Positions 7,531 to 15,560 of a stretch of 32,308 bases of DNA are shown in pieces (positions within the stretch are counted from its first letter, which is position 1; each line of letters opens with the position of its first letter). The notes beneath the pieces are model-generated. The model did not search any database and was not told where the DNA came from. It worked only from the letters and a program-made list of their open reading frames with translations. Position numbers and translations under genes: made by a program. Source of the DNA: Iodobacter sp. BJB302 (GTDB taxonomy: Bacteria; Pseudomonadota; Gammaproteobacteria; Burkholderiales; Chitinibacteraceae); NCBI RefSeq assembly GCF_002735645.1, contig NZ_PDZG01000055.1:1-32308 (forward strand), written 5' to 3'.

Positions 7531-7632
7531 GGTGGCGAGCCTGACCCCCGGCACTAGCATTAAAAGCTGTGGCTGCTTCCTTCCGGACCTGACCAGGTTA
7601 ACCTTCTAGCTATGCGGGGAGACCCGCCGTCG
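7531..7632 (-). ncRNA. ffs: 4.5S signal recognition particle RNA (small bacterial SRP RNA)
   Basis: On the minus strand the domain IV core reads CCTGGTCAGGTCCGGAAGGA followed by AGCAGCC. This is the universally conserved Ffh-binding hairpin with the GGAA tetraloop. The flanks pair: GGCGGG near the 5' end (7623-7628) with CTCGCC near the 3' end (7534-7539), giving an RNA of about 100 nt. It forms the SRP with Ffh and targets nascent inner-membrane proteins. The exact ends are estimated. A TATAGT at 7646-7651 is a plausible -10 element. Confidence 0.95.
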
Positions 7633-7645
7633 AACACAGGTGCGC

Positions 7646-7651
7646 ACTATA
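7646..7651 (-). promoter_or_regulatory. Putative -10 element of the SRP RNA gene
   Basis: TATAGT on the minus strand lies about 14 bases before the estimated RNA 5' end. No convincing -35 hexamer is found at 17 bases; TTGCTA lies farther, at about 21. Confidence 0.4.
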
Positions 7652-7751
7652 GCACAGCCTGGCTAAAACGCCTAGCAATCTGCCAGATTTAAGTCCCCTT
7701 TCCTGCAATAAAATCAGATTTATCTCTTTTCAGACATATTTATAAAAACAC

Positions 7752-8729
7752 TTAAGTAAGCCGGTCGCCTGAGTGAGGCGCCAGAAAGAGAGCTGCCCGC
7801 TCATCCCTGTCCATACCCTTAGCTTGCACATAGTAAAGCTTAGCCAGCGCAGCTTCCGGCGTCATATCCGCACCATCCAGTACACCCAGGGCTGTCAGGC
7901 TGCCACTCACAGCATAGCGGCCCATTTTTACCGAGCCTTGCAGGCAAGGCGTACAGTTCACCACCAGATTTTGCTCAGCCAGTGCCTTCATCAGGGCTGG
8001 CTGACTGCCGGCATTGCCTGCGCCAAAGGTTTCCAGCACCACGCCATCAAGGCCAGTGAGTGACGATGCCAGCCATTCTGCACTAAAACCCGGCGCTAAC
8101 TTTGCCGCCACAATACGGGCGTTTTCCGCCACAGGCTGCAAACGAAACGAGCCTGTCGGTTTAGTCATGGCCAAGGCCATAGCGGACATCTCCCAATGCC
8201 CCGCTTGCCATAAACCAAGCGCAGGCAAATTAGGTGAGGCAAAGGCAGCCATGCCATCACAATCCACTTTACGCACCCGATTGCCACGCAGGCACAGCCC
8301 GGCAAACACCACAGCCACCTCACAAAAATCAGGCACTGAGGCTAATGCCAATGCTGCGGCAACATGCTCAATGGCATCATTACCCGGCTCGCACCATGGA
8401 ATTTGCGACCCTGTCACTACCACTGGCTTAGCTAGGTTTTCCAGCATATAAGAGAGCGCGGAAGCGGTATAAGCCATCGTATCTGTGCCGTGCAGCACCA
8501 CAAAGCCATCGTAATCATCGTAATCCGCCGCAATATCAGCCGCGATGCGATTCCACAAAGCGGGCGTCATTTCGCTTGAATCAAGCAACGGTGAATACTC
8601 CAGCACCGACAGGCCCGGATAGAGGCTTTGCAACTGCTGCTGCAAATAATCAGGCGCGGGCGCATAGCCATCGCTGCCCGGCAACATACCAATCGTGCCG
8701 CCGGTATAAATGACGCGAATTCTCTGCAT
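7752..8729 (-). CDS. ansA: Type I (cytoplasmic) L-asparaginase
   Basis: The 325-residue protein hydrolyses L-asparagine to aspartate and ammonia. Both active-site threonine motifs are present: YTGGTIGM near residue 10 and the second at about residues 80-85 in VVLHGTDTMAYTA. VVTGSQIP and the C-terminal GVVLETFGAGNAG are also typical. There is no signal peptide, and the length is close to E. coli AnsA (338), so it is the cytoplasmic low-affinity type. The ATG has GGAG about ten bases upstream. It is transcribed divergently from smpB with 63 bases between, and lies upstream of the SRP RNA on the same strand. Confidence 0.92.
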   Translation of the reverse strand: MQRIRVIYTGGTIGMLPGSDGYAPAPDYLQQQLQSLYPGLSVLEYSPLLDSSEMTPALWNRIAADIAADYDDYDGFVVLHGTDTMAYTASALSYMLENLAKPVVVTGSQIPWCEPGNDAIEHVAAALALASVPDFCEVAVVFAGLCLRGNRVRKVDCDGMAAFASPNLPALGLWQAGHWEMSAMALAMTKPTGSFRLQPVAENARIVAAKLAPGFSAEWLASSLTGLDGVVLETFGAGNAGSQPALMKALAEQNLVVNCTPCLQGSVKMGRYAVSGSLTALGVLDGADMTPEAALAKLYYVQAKGMDRDERAALFLAPHSGDRLT

Positions 8730-8792
8730 CTATGACTTACTCCGTAAAGTGTTAGAATCGGGGTTTAGTGAAACAAAACCGGACCCATTGCG

Positions 8793-9248
8793 ATGTCGAT
8801 CGTCGATAATAAAAAGGCTTTTCACGACTTCTTTATCGAAGAACGTTTTGAAGCGGGCCTTATGCTACAAGGCTGGGAAGTCAAATCAATCCGCGCTGGC
8901 CGTGTGCAGCTCAAAGAATCTTACGTAGTTTATCTGCGGGGTGACTTCTGGCTGATGGGCGCACATATCTCGCCACTCACCAGCGCATCGAGCCATGTAC
9001 TGCCCGAGCCTACCCGCCTGCGTAAGCTATTACTCAATCAGCGCGAGATCGAAAAACTATCGATCAAAGTTGAGCGTGCAGGCTACACCGTGGCGGCGCT
9101 CAATATGCATTATAAAAACGGCTTTATTAAACTGGATATCGGTTTAGCCAAAGGTAAGAAGCAGCACGATAAACGTAATAGCGAAAAAGACCGCGAATGG
9201 GTGCGCGAAAAAGCGCAGATTGTTCGTGCCAACAACAAGTATGCCTGA
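8793..9248 (+). CDS. smpB: SsrA-binding protein SmpB
   Basis: The 151-residue protein binds tmRNA and delivers it to stalled ribosomes in trans-translation. Family hallmarks are [51 protein letters not shown], the [12 protein letters not shown] loop and the basic C-terminal tail that enters the mRNA channel. The length is typical (150-160). It is divergent from ansA; TTAGAAT around 8752 is a possible -10. The tmRNA gene itself is not in the window. Confidence 0.97.
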   Translation: MSIVDNKKAFHDFFIEERFEAGLMLQGWEVKSIRAGRVQLKESYVVYLRGDFWLMGAHISPLTSASSHVLPEPTRLRKLLLNQREIEKLSIKVERAGYTVAALNMHYKNGFIKLDIGLAKGKKQHDKRNSEKDREWVREKAQIVRANNKYA

Positions 9249-9261
9249 GAGCAAGCATGCA

Positions 9262-9294
9262 CCCCGAGCAAGTGCTTCATGCACTTGCCCGGGG
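9262..9294. terminator. Hairpin between convergent smpB and the LTA-synthase-like gene
   Basis: CCCCG-A-GCAAGTGC (9262-9275) pairs with GCACTTGC-C-CGGGG (9281-9294) around a five-base loop with one mismatch. No U tract follows on either strand. It may still stop both converging transcripts. Confidence 0.45.
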
Positions 9295-9322
9295 CACTCC
9301 AGAAACACAAACAACATTGCAG

Positions 9323-11350
9323 TTATTTTTTTACCGCCTGAACCCGAATCATCCAGTCTTGCAATGCCAGCCTTGCCCGCTCGGTTTGCACCGCTTTTTG
9401 TAAAGCAGGCGGAGGGTTTTCCAAAGGCAGCAACTTATCTTTAGCCGCATTCCAATGCAGCCAGGTGCTGTGATCCAGCCCTACGGCCACCCCTTCCGGC
9501 GTATATAAATCATTAAAATCCCCCAAGCCAGCCCCCTGCCAGGCACTTGAAAGCATATCCTCGCCAAATCCTGGATAACTTACCCCAGACAATGAGTGCG
9601 CATAAAGCGTAGGGAAAATATCCCGATGCCCGCCCTCTTTATCCGCCTTATATTTTCCCTTGAAGCGGTAAGCTGGCGGAATACGCAAATACAAGGGCAC
9701 ACGATCAAGCCAGTGCAAATCTTCATTCATTTTTAACTTAAAAAACGAGCGAAGATGATGATCACCACTCGCTGCGAGCAATGTTTTATCCGCGAAACCT
9801 GAAGCTTTGATCTGATCAATAAAGCCCCCTAAAGCATCAGAGGAATACTGAAAAGCCTGCAATGCCAGTTTTGCCTCAGCAGGCGGAAGCGTTACATCAT
9901 TAAATTTGGCCATATTGATCGGCTTAACGACGTAATGTTTAGGCAAAATACTGGGTACAAATGGCGGATGATTGGTGGTCGACAAAATGAACATCATCAC
10001 TTTCTGCCCTTTTGCATCGGCTTTTTGCAAAGTATCAAAGGCAAAGCGGAATAAATACTCATCATGCACGCCCGCATCAGCCACACTCGCCTCAGGGTAA
10101 GCCGCTTTGATATTATTCATATCCAGCACGTCATCAAAATATTGCTTTGAAAACGCACTTTGCAGCCTGCGCCAGCCCCCGCTGCCCCCGAACACCAATA
10201 TAGTCCGGTAACCTGCATCCTTATAAGGCTTAGCCGCCGATGAAGCATAAGAAATAGAGCCAAACGAACCTTGAGTCAAAGGCGTAAGCGGGGTATTAAT
10301 CAGCAGATTTTCTAAAGACGGGTGAGTCCCCCGGCGGCCCGATGCAAAGTGAGTAAACCAGTAATCCTCAACAGTGTGTTTAGCCATTCTGCCCAGCATA
10401 TCGTTATCCGCAGCCTGCCTTGAGATCGCCTGCATTCCCCATGATTCCATCAGGCTCATCACCACATGCGGAGGGTGCTGTTGCAGATAATCATTTTGGG
10501 CAGTCTTTCTGAACATTGCCGCCATCACTTCATCATCCGTGCGAACATCCCAACCCAGCACCTGTGCAGCAGCAACAGGGCTGGCAAACCCCAAACCCTG
10601 TAAGCCCGCAGTAACATCAGGGCCAATATCAATTTGCTCCTGCCGCTCTACCCATGCTGCGTGCAAGGCAATAGGACCATTAGGCACCAGATCACAGAGC
10701 AAGCGATTGGAAGAAACAGCAAAGCTTTCTGGATTAAGAGGCTGGCTCGCCAGACTACCCCTGGCAGACAGGGCCAGTAGCACAATCAAGCCCGCACAGG
10801 CAGGCCAGCGCACCCGGCGACGCACAGGGTGCGGCACTTTTTCTGCCCAGACCAATAATTTTTGCCAGAGCTTTAACTGCACAAAAACCAATACCGATAC
10901 TCCCAGCAAAATGCGGATTACAGAGTAATCCTGCCAGATGGTTTTGAGCACAACCCATGTGTCATCTTCAAACAAGCCAAACACAATCGGGTTAAACGGG
11001 CTGCGATAATAGCCATAATAAAAATGATTACTGACCGCCAGTAAATTGATAATGACTAGGCTTAAAGCAAAATATGCCCGCCCCAGTTTCATTACGCCAG
11101 CGGGGCCGAGCACCCTCTTGAATAACAGCGCAATTAACAGAAAAACCAGAAAAACCACAGCCCATATTTTTAAATCAAAACGAAACCCCATTAAAAGCGC
11201 CTGCCAAAAATCAGCCTCACCCAATAAGGCCGTACTGCCATGCAAGGCAGCGGTCCATAATCTGACCAGGCTTAAAGGAATAAGGCCGACCAAAAGGCCG
11301 GCCAGCACCATACGGATTAACGAAGAATTATTGTTTATCAACCTGCTCAC
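9323..11350 (-). CDS. LTA synthase-like sulfatase-fold membrane phosphotransferase
   Basis: The roughly 675-residue protein has about five N-terminal membrane segments (first at residues 13-33), a linker, and a C-terminal alkaline-phosphatase/sulfatase domain (about 290-620). Likely catalytic features are VVMSLMESWG (metal-binding Glu), RRGTHPSLENLL (Thr nucleophile near 342) and AASGDHH near 530. LtaS-type enzymes move phosphoglycerol groups from phosphatidylglycerol to glycans; Gram-negative relatives include OpgB/MdoB, which decorates periplasmic glucans. The acceptor here is unknown. The GTG at 11350 is chosen because AAGGG lies seven bases upstream. It overlaps the end of plsY by 23 bases, which suggests a two-gene operon. 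Confidence 0.8.
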   Translation of the reverse strand: MSRLINNNSSLIRMVLAGLLVGLIPLSLVRLWTAALHGSTALLGEADFWQALLMGFRFDLKIWAVVFLVFLLIALLFKRVLGPAGVMKLGRAYFALSLVIINLLAVSNHFYYGYYRSPFNPIVFGLFEDDTWVVLKTIWQDYSVIRILLGVSVLVFVQLKLWQKLLVWAEKVPHPVRRRVRWPACAGLIVLLALSARGSLASQPLNPESFAVSSNRLLCDLVPNGPIALHAAWVERQEQIDIGPDVTAGLQGLGFASPVAAAQVLGWDVRTDDEVMAAMFRKTAQNDYLQQHPPHVVMSLMESWGMQAISRQAADNDMLGRMAKHTVEDYWFTHFASGRRGTHPSLENLLINTPLTPLTQGSFGSISYASSAAKPYKDAGYRTILVFGGSGGWRRLQSAFSKQYFDDVLDMNNIKAAYPEASVADAGVHDEYLFRFAFDTLQKADAKGQKVMMFILSTTNHPPFVPSILPKHYVVKPINMAKFNDVTLPPAEAKLALQAFQYSSDALGGFIDQIKASGFADKTLLAASGDHHLRSFFKLKMNEDLHWLDRVPLYLRIPPAYRFKGKYKADKEGGHRDIFPTLYAHSLSGVSYPGFGEDMLSSAWQGAGLGDFNDLYTPEGVAVGLDHSTWLHWNAAKDKLLPLENPPPALQKAVQTERARLALQDWMIRVQAVKK

Positions 11351-11939
11351 CAATCTGCCCTTCTTTACCTGTTAATAGATCCCTGATATTTCTTTCATGA
11401 CGCCAGATCAGCAGCACAGATATCACCAATACAGCCGCAATTTGTGCAGAAGACGGCAACCAAATCCATGCCAGCACCGGGGCCAGCAAGGCAGCGAGGA
11501 GCGCTGCCAAAGAAGAAATTTTCATCCCCTTTGCCACCACCAGCCAAAGCAGCAGGGTCAGAAGACCAACACGCCAATCAAGAGCAAGCAAAATACCTGC
11601 GGCAGTGGCCACGCCTTTGCCGCCCTTAAAACTAAAAAACACCGGCCACATATGGCCGACTGTTACGGCAACAGCGGCCAGAGCAATCACTTCCGGCCCC
11701 AAACCCAAGGAGCGCGCAGCAACTTGCGCCAGCACAATGGCCAGCCACCCTTTAAGGGCATCGCCCAATAAAGTGAACAAAGCTGCTTTTTTATTGCCGC
11801 TGCGTAAAACATTTGTGGCACCGGGGTTGCCCGAGCCATAACTGCGCGGATCGGCTAAACCACTGGCTTTGGAGACAATCACGGCAAAAGAAAGAGAGCC
11901 GATCAGGTAGCTTACTAAAATTAGAATTAACGGTGTCAT
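11328..11939 (-). CDS. plsY: Glycerol-3-phosphate acyltransferase PlsY
   Basis: PlsY moves an acyl chain from acyl-phosphate to glycerol-3-phosphate, the first step of phospholipid synthesis, in the inner membrane. The 203-residue product shows the three family motifs: YLIGSLSFAVIVSK near the N-terminus, YGSGNPGATNVLR, and GHMWPVFFSFKGGKGVAT. It has five hydrophobic segments. The ATG at 11939 gives the usual start; an upstream GTG at 11951 is possible. It is transcribed divergently from folB and overlaps the LTA-synthase-like gene downstream. Both act on phospholipid intermediates or head groups. Confidence 0.95.
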   Translation of the reverse strand: MTPLILILVSYLIGSLSFAVIVSKASGLADPRSYGSGNPGATNVLRSGNKKAALFTLLGDALKGWLAIVLAQVAARSLGLGPEVIALAAVAVTVGHMWPVFFSFKGGKGVATAAGILLALDWRVGLLTLLLWLVVAKGMKISSLAALLAALLAPVLAWIWLPSSAQIAAVLVISVLLIWRHERNIRDLLTGKEGQIGEQVDKQ

Positions 11940-12020
11940 ACCTAAATCCACTACAATCGTAAGCTTCCGATTTTAAGCTAAATGACCGCTGATGGGTAAA
12001 ACCCATTAAGTCACCCCATC

Positions 12021-12377
12021 ATGGACATTATCTATTTACACGAAGTGCGTGCGCGCACCCTTATTGGCTGGTACGACTGGGAGCGCGTTGCGCCGCAAGT
12101 TGTAGAGCTTGATCTGGAGATTGGCATCCCTTCTGCACGCGCCTGTGCCAGCGATGACTTAGTCGATACCATTGATTACGACGCGGTAGTCAGACACATC
12201 CGAAAAGTACTCGAAGAGCGCCATTTTCTGCTACTGGAAGCGCTCGCAGAGCATATTGCACAGCTCATCATGCAAGACTTTGGCGCCCCCTGGGCTAAGG
12301 TTTCTGTCACCAAACTGGGCATTCTGCATGAGGTTGGCCGGGTAGGCGTCACGATCGAGCGCGGCCACCGCGCCTGA
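12021..12377 (+). CDS. folB: Dihydroneopterin aldolase FolB
   Basis: The 118-residue protein cleaves 7,8-dihydroneopterin to hydroxymethyl-dihydropterin and glycolaldehyde in folate synthesis. Typical elements are IIYLHEVRARTLIGWYDWER (conserved Glu after the substrate loop), DTIDYDAVVRHI, LLLEALAEHIA and VTKLGILHEVGRVGVTIER with the catalytic Lys. Length matches the family (about 120). Divergent from plsY, with the plsY-folB arrangement common in proteobacteria. A weak hairpin (12388-12414) follows the stop codon. Confidence 0.93.
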   Translation: MDIIYLHEVRARTLIGWYDWERVAPQVVELDLEIGIPSARACASDDLVDTIDYDAVVRHIRKVLEERHFLLLEALAEHIAQLIMQDFGAPWAKVSVTKLGILHEVGRVGVTIERGHRA

Positions 12378-12387
12378 ATTGATTTGA

Positions 12388-12414
12388 AAACATCCGCCCG
12401 CATGGGCGATGTTT
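12388..12414 (+). terminator. Weak terminator-like hairpin after folB
   Basis: AAACATC-C-GCCC pairs with GGGCGATGTTT around a GCAT loop, with one bulge. Only three T residues close the right arm, so termination would be inefficient or factor-dependent. Confidence 0.4.
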
Positions 12415-12548
12415 CCCATCATACCCAGCAGAATTTCGTATCAAGCGATCCATGTAAGTGCGGCATTCAGCAGCACTGACCAAGCTTTAAGCGCCTGCAA
12501 CAATCGCCCGCGCACACAATACCTGCACGCCCCCTGCTGCTTTCAAAT

Positions 12549-12586
12549 TTCAAGTCATTTTGCATTTATTTGCAAAATGACTTGAA
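12549..12586. repeat. Perfect 16-bp inverted repeat upstream of the Tim44-like gene
   Basis: TTCAAGTCATTTTGCA (12549-12564) and TGCAAAATGACTTGAA (12571-12586) are exact complements around a six-base loop. No U tract follows on either strand. The repeat ends 58 bases before the next start codon, so it may be an operator or a 5'-leader stem. Confidence 0.7.
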
Positions 12587-12644
12587 CTTTCCTGCATTCA
12601 ACCTCACTAAGCATGTATTGAATGATTCAACGCAAGGACTTGGC

Positions 12645-13526
12645 ATGAGCCAATTTAGTCGTACTCTGATGGTTACCCTACTCACTGCATCGTTATTTGC
12701 CAGCGGCATGGCCGAAGCAAAGCGTGTGGGTGGCGGCCGCTCCAGCGGCATGCAACGCAGCCAGACGACGCGCCCGGCAGCACCACCTCCTCAGCGCAAT
12801 GTTGCGCCTGCACAGCAACCCGGACAAGCCGCACCTCAGCCACAACGCAGTGGCATGGGCTCGATCATTGGTGGCGTAGCAGCGGGTGCATTGGGCGGTT
12901 ATTTATTAGGCAACCTGCTAAATTCAAACAATGCTTCCGGCACTTCGCAATCTGCTGGTGGCGGCTTCCCATGGGGCTTATTGCTGCTATTGGGCGCAGG
13001 TGGCTACTTTGCCATGCGGATGATGCGCCGTCGTAAAGAAGCTGCATTAGCAGCCAGCCCTGCATTTGCAGGAATGCCAAACCAGAACAACGCACAAACA
13101 GACCGCGTTTTCCGCATGGGTGATCAGGCCGCGGCTGTTACTCCGGCATCAGGTGTTACCCGTTTGCCGGATGGCACAGAAACAGCGGCATTTTTGCGTC
13201 AGGCACGAGGCAGTTTTATGCATATGCAAACCCTGCACTCGGCTGAGCAAGTCAATGAAATGCGCAAATACTTAACGCCTGAGCTGTTTAACGAGCTAAG
13301 CCAGGAAATCTCAGGCAATGACGAGCCTGCAGAATTTCCCGAACTCAACGCAGAGCTTGTCGATTGCGCGACCGAAGAAGGCAGAATGGTTTCCAGCGTG
13401 CGCTTTTACGGCAAAGTGAGTGAATCACTTCACTCTGCCCCTGCGCCATTCCAGGAAATATGGCATTTTGTACGCCCAATTAACGGTGACCCGCGCTGGA
13501 TGGTCGCAGGGATTCAGCAGCTATAA
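12645..13526 (+). CDS. Tim44-like domain membrane protein
   Basis: The 293-residue product has an N-terminal signal/anchor (residues 5-25, ending AEAK) and a low-complexity Pro/Gln/Arg-rich stretch (about 30-68). A glycine-rich hydrophobic segment (70-92) and a second membrane helix (about 107-122) followed by MMRRRKE come next. The C-terminal Tim44-like domain (about 185-293) includes FLRQARGSFMHMQTLHSAEQ and PFQEIWHFVRP. Bacterial Tim44-like proteins are of unknown function; the fold resembles the mitochondrial import motor subunit. The ATG at 12645 has AAGGA six bases upstream and opens the signal sequence. A strong terminator follows. Confidence 0.85.
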   Translation: MSQFSRTLMVTLLTASLFASGMAEAKRVGGGRSSGMQRSQTTRPAAPPPQRNVAPAQQPGQAAPQPQRSGMGSIIGGVAAGALGGYLLGNLLNSNNASGTSQSAGGGFPWGLLLLLGAGGYFAMRMMRRRKEAALAASPAFAGMPNQNNAQTDRVFRMGDQAAAVTPASGVTRLPDGTETAAFLRQARGSFMHMQTLHSAEQVNEMRKYLTPELFNELSQEISGNDEPAEFPELNAELVDCATEEGRMVSSVRFYGKVSESLHSAPAPFQEIWHFVRPINGDPRWMVAGIQQL

Positions 13527-13546
13527 GGCTTTATTGACCTGTAAAC

Positions 13547-13578
13547 AACAAAGACCGACTCTCGTCGGTCTTTGTTTT
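13547..13578 (+). terminator. Rho-independent terminator after the Tim44-like gene
   Basis: AACAAAGACCGAC (13547-13559) pairs with GTCGGTCTTTGTT (13564-13576) around a TCTC loop, with further T residues after. Confidence 0.9.
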
Positions 13579-13658
13579 GGCAAAAATAATATGCCTGAAC
13601 AGCGGCCTGATTTTTCGCTTACACTAATAACAATACTATTGACATACTGGCTATACAA

Positions 13659-13994
13659 ATGCGTCGTCTTATTATTATGCTGTTTGGATTAATCGCCCTC
13701 ACAGGCTGCGATAAGGTCATGGAAGTCGTAAACAAGCAACAAGCCAATGGCAAAGCGATTGGTGCGGCCTGCAGACATAGTGGCCGCGCACTTGAAGATT
13801 GTTACCGCCGCAATATCCGGATTCCCAAAGCCGACATTTTTGCTGGCTGGAAAGAAATGAATGAGTACATGCAGCAAAAAAAGATTGATGTCATTGCGCC
13901 ACCTGAAGACGAACCAGCGCCTGCTGAAAAAAAAGTGGAAAAAACTGATGCATCCGAAGAAAAGCCTGCTGACGCCGAAAAAACAGGGCACTAA
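13659..13994 (+). CDS. Small predicted lipoprotein, unknown function
   Basis: The 111-residue protein starts with a lipoprotein signal peptide whose lipobox is LTGC, with the acylated Cys at residue 17. The mature part has a short region with two more cysteines (AACRHSGRALEDCYRRN) and an IFAGWKEMNEYMQ helix. It ends in a charged Pro/Glu/Lys-rich tail (about 80-111) resembling a flexible linker. No family is recognised with certainty. Its TAA shares a base with the ATG of the first Crp/Fnr-type gene, so the two are translationally coupled. The ribosome site is not obvious. Confidence 0.75.
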   Translation: MRRLIIMLFGLIALTGCDKVMEVVNKQQANGKAIGAACRHSGRALEDCYRRNIRIPKADIFAGWKEMNEYMQQKKIDVIAPPEDEPAPAEKKVEKTDASEEKPADAEKTGH

Positions 13995-14665
13995 TGACTA
14001 AAAATGAAACGCTTCGCCAATTACTCGCTACCGTCCCGCTGTTTACAGACTTAGACGATGAGATTCTGGCCGCCATTGAAAAGATCTCGAACCGGCGCAA
14101 CCTCAACAAAGGCTCGCTGCTCTTTGCAGAAGGTGATATTGCCGAATCAATGTATGTACTGATCGAAGGACGATTGCGCTGTTTTTCCAGCGCAGATACA
14201 GGTAAAGAATTTGTCTTTTATGTAGCCACGGCCGGAACAAGTTTTGGTGAAATGGCATTAATTGATGAAGAACCCCGCTCGCTCTCTATAGATGCGGCCG
14301 AAGACTGCCAATTACTCAGTATCAGCAAAACGTCTTTTCTTGAACTTCTTGAAAAAACGCCATTACTTAACAATAACTTGCTGCGGAATATGATTCGTTA
14401 CAATCGTTACCTGGCAAATATGGTGAAATCTTTAGCACTCAAGGACGTATATGGCCGTATGCGCCTCTTACTTGAGAATTTAGCCATTGATGTGAACGGG
14501 CGGCGCTATATTGAAGATGCGCTTTCCCAGCAAGCAATCGCAGACCGCGTAGGCTCATCAAGAGAAATGATCGCAAAATTAATGCGCGAGCTGGTATTTG
14601 GCAACTATATTCGCATTGAAAATAGACGAATTGAATTATTACAAAAATTACCCGAACATTTTTAA
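13994..14665 (+). CDS. Crp/Fnr-family regulator, first of a tandem pair
   Basis: The 223-residue protein has a cyclic-nucleotide-binding fold (about residues 15-130; FAEGDIAESMYVLIEGRLR and FGEMALIDEEPRSLS) and a Crp-type winged helix (about 150-220). The recognition-helix region VGSSREMIAKLMRELVFG keeps the Arg-Glu pair used by E. coli Crp to read TGTGA. It lacks the Ser that FNR uses, and there is no N-terminal cysteine cluster, so it is not an oxygen-sensing FNR. The GE...RS pattern of the ligand pocket is present, but the C-helix residues that contact cAMP in Crp are not clearly conserved. It overlaps the lipoprotein gene by one base and is followed 49 bases later by its paralogue. Confidence 0.88.
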   Translation: MTKNETLRQLLATVPLFTDLDDEILAAIEKISNRRNLNKGSLLFAEGDIAESMYVLIEGRLRCFSSADTGKEFVFYVATAGTSFGEMALIDEEPRSLSIDAAEDCQLLSISKTSFLELLEKTPLLNNNLLRNMIRYNRYLANMVKSLALKDVYGRMRLLLENLAIDVNGRRYIEDALSQQAIADRVGSSREMIAKLMRELVFGNYIRIENRRIELLQKLPEHF

Positions 14666-14714
14666 CACCCAATATTGCCAGAAATAGGCACTGAGCCACG
14701 GAGATATAACCCTC

Positions 14715-15383
14715 ATGGACCATCATTTACTTAAAAACTTTTTATCGCAATCTGCTATTTTCCAAGATTTTGCTGATGAAGATTTAGATATTGTTTTAAA
14801 TGCAGCAGTAAAACGCCACCTTCCTAAAGGCACCTTTCTGTTCCGCGAAGGCGATCCTGGCGAATCCATGTATATCCTGCTGGAAGGCCGTACACGCTCA
14901 TTTACCAGCGACAATCAGGGCAAAGAATTTGTCTTTATGATTGGCGAGCCAGGCGATGTATTTGGCGAAGTATCTTTGATTGATGATGAGCCCCGCTCAT
15001 GGTCTACCCAGACTGAAGATGATTCATCCTTCCTGATGTTCTCCAAACAAGACTTCCGCGAAGCACTGAATGCCCTGCCTAACGCTAAAGACCAGCTGAT
15101 TATGAATCTGGCGCGCATGGTTCGCCGCCTCTCACTGACCATGAAAAATCTGGCCCTGCTGGATGTTTATGGCCGCGTTCGCGCCTTATTTGAAGGCATG
15201 CTGACCGAAGCTGACGGGCAGGAAATGATTTCCGAGCCACTCACCCAGCAAGCCATCGCTGATCGTGTGGGCTCTTCTCGTGAAATGATTGCCCGTATTC
15301 TGAAAGAACTCGTTTTTGGCGGCTATATCCGTCTTGAAAACAAACGCATCATCTTGCTGCAAAAGCTGCCAGAACGTTTCTGA
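14715..15383 (+). CDS. Crp/Fnr-family regulator, second of a tandem pair
   Basis: The 222-residue protein has the same layout as the gene before it: nucleotide-binding fold with FREGDPGESMYILLEGRTR and FGEVSLIDDEPRSWS, then a winged helix with VGSSREMIARILKELVFG. The last 45 residues of the two are very close (both end in LLQKLPE.F), while the sensory halves differ more. This points to tandem duplication with conserved DNA targets and diverging inputs. The Arg-Glu-...-Arg pattern of its recognition helix fits a Crp-like TGTGA half-site. There is no iron-sulfur cysteine motif. A strong terminator closes the operon. Confidence 0.88.
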   Translation: MDHHLLKNFLSQSAIFQDFADEDLDIVLNAAVKRHLPKGTFLFREGDPGESMYILLEGRTRSFTSDNQGKEFVFMIGEPGDVFGEVSLIDDEPRSWSTQTEDDSSFLMFSKQDFREALNALPNAKDQLIMNLARMVRRLSLTMKNLALLDVYGRVRALFEGMLTEADGQEMISEPLTQQAIADRVGSSREMIARILKELVFGGYIRLENKRIILLQKLPERF

Positions 15384-15413
15384 TCTGCGCCTTGCATCAA
15401 GCCTGAGCCAAGC

Positions 15414-15446
15414 ATCTGGCAGACCATCGTCTGCCAGATTTTTTTT
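15414..15446 (+). terminator. Rho-independent terminator after the tandem regulators
   Basis: ATCTGGCAGA (15414-15423) pairs with TCTGCCAGAT (15430-15439) and is followed by seven T residues. Confidence 0.92.
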
Positions 15447-15498
15447 GCCAGTACACAGCACCCTCCCCTATTTTCAGGCCATCAGCCCTGACTGATTC

Positions 15499-15527
15499 TT
15501 GACATCACTCAAAGCTATCTATTTAAT
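15499..15527 (+). promoter_or_regulatory. Sigma-70 promoter of the efflux operon
   Basis: TTGACA (15499-15504, perfect -35) and TTTAAT (15522-15527) are separated by exactly 17 bases. The TetR-type operator overlaps the -10 element. Confidence 0.75.
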
Positions 15528-15547
15528 GACTGACCGGTTAGTTATTA
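15524..15547. promoter_or_regulatory. TetR-type operator
   Basis: The 24-bp imperfect palindrome is centred on CCGG. The left half TAATGACTGACC differs from the reverse complement of the right half (TAATAACTAACC) at two positions. It overlaps the -10 hexamer and the probable transcription start, 13 bases before the repressor gene, as expected for an autorepressed TetR-family operon. Confidence 0.7.
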
Positions 15548-15560
15548 GGCAGAAAACAAA

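Noticed and set aside
12021-12040. ATGGGT/ACCCAT palindrome just before folB (11994-12005) as an operator
   Set aside because: The arms are only six bases long around a short loop and could occur by chance; no supporting promoter layout was found.
13994-15383. Reading the tandem regulators as oxygen-sensing FNR proteins that act on the two FNR boxes
   Set aside because: Neither has the N-terminal cysteine cluster, and the recognition helices look Crp-like, so a different FNR/ANR protein is needed.
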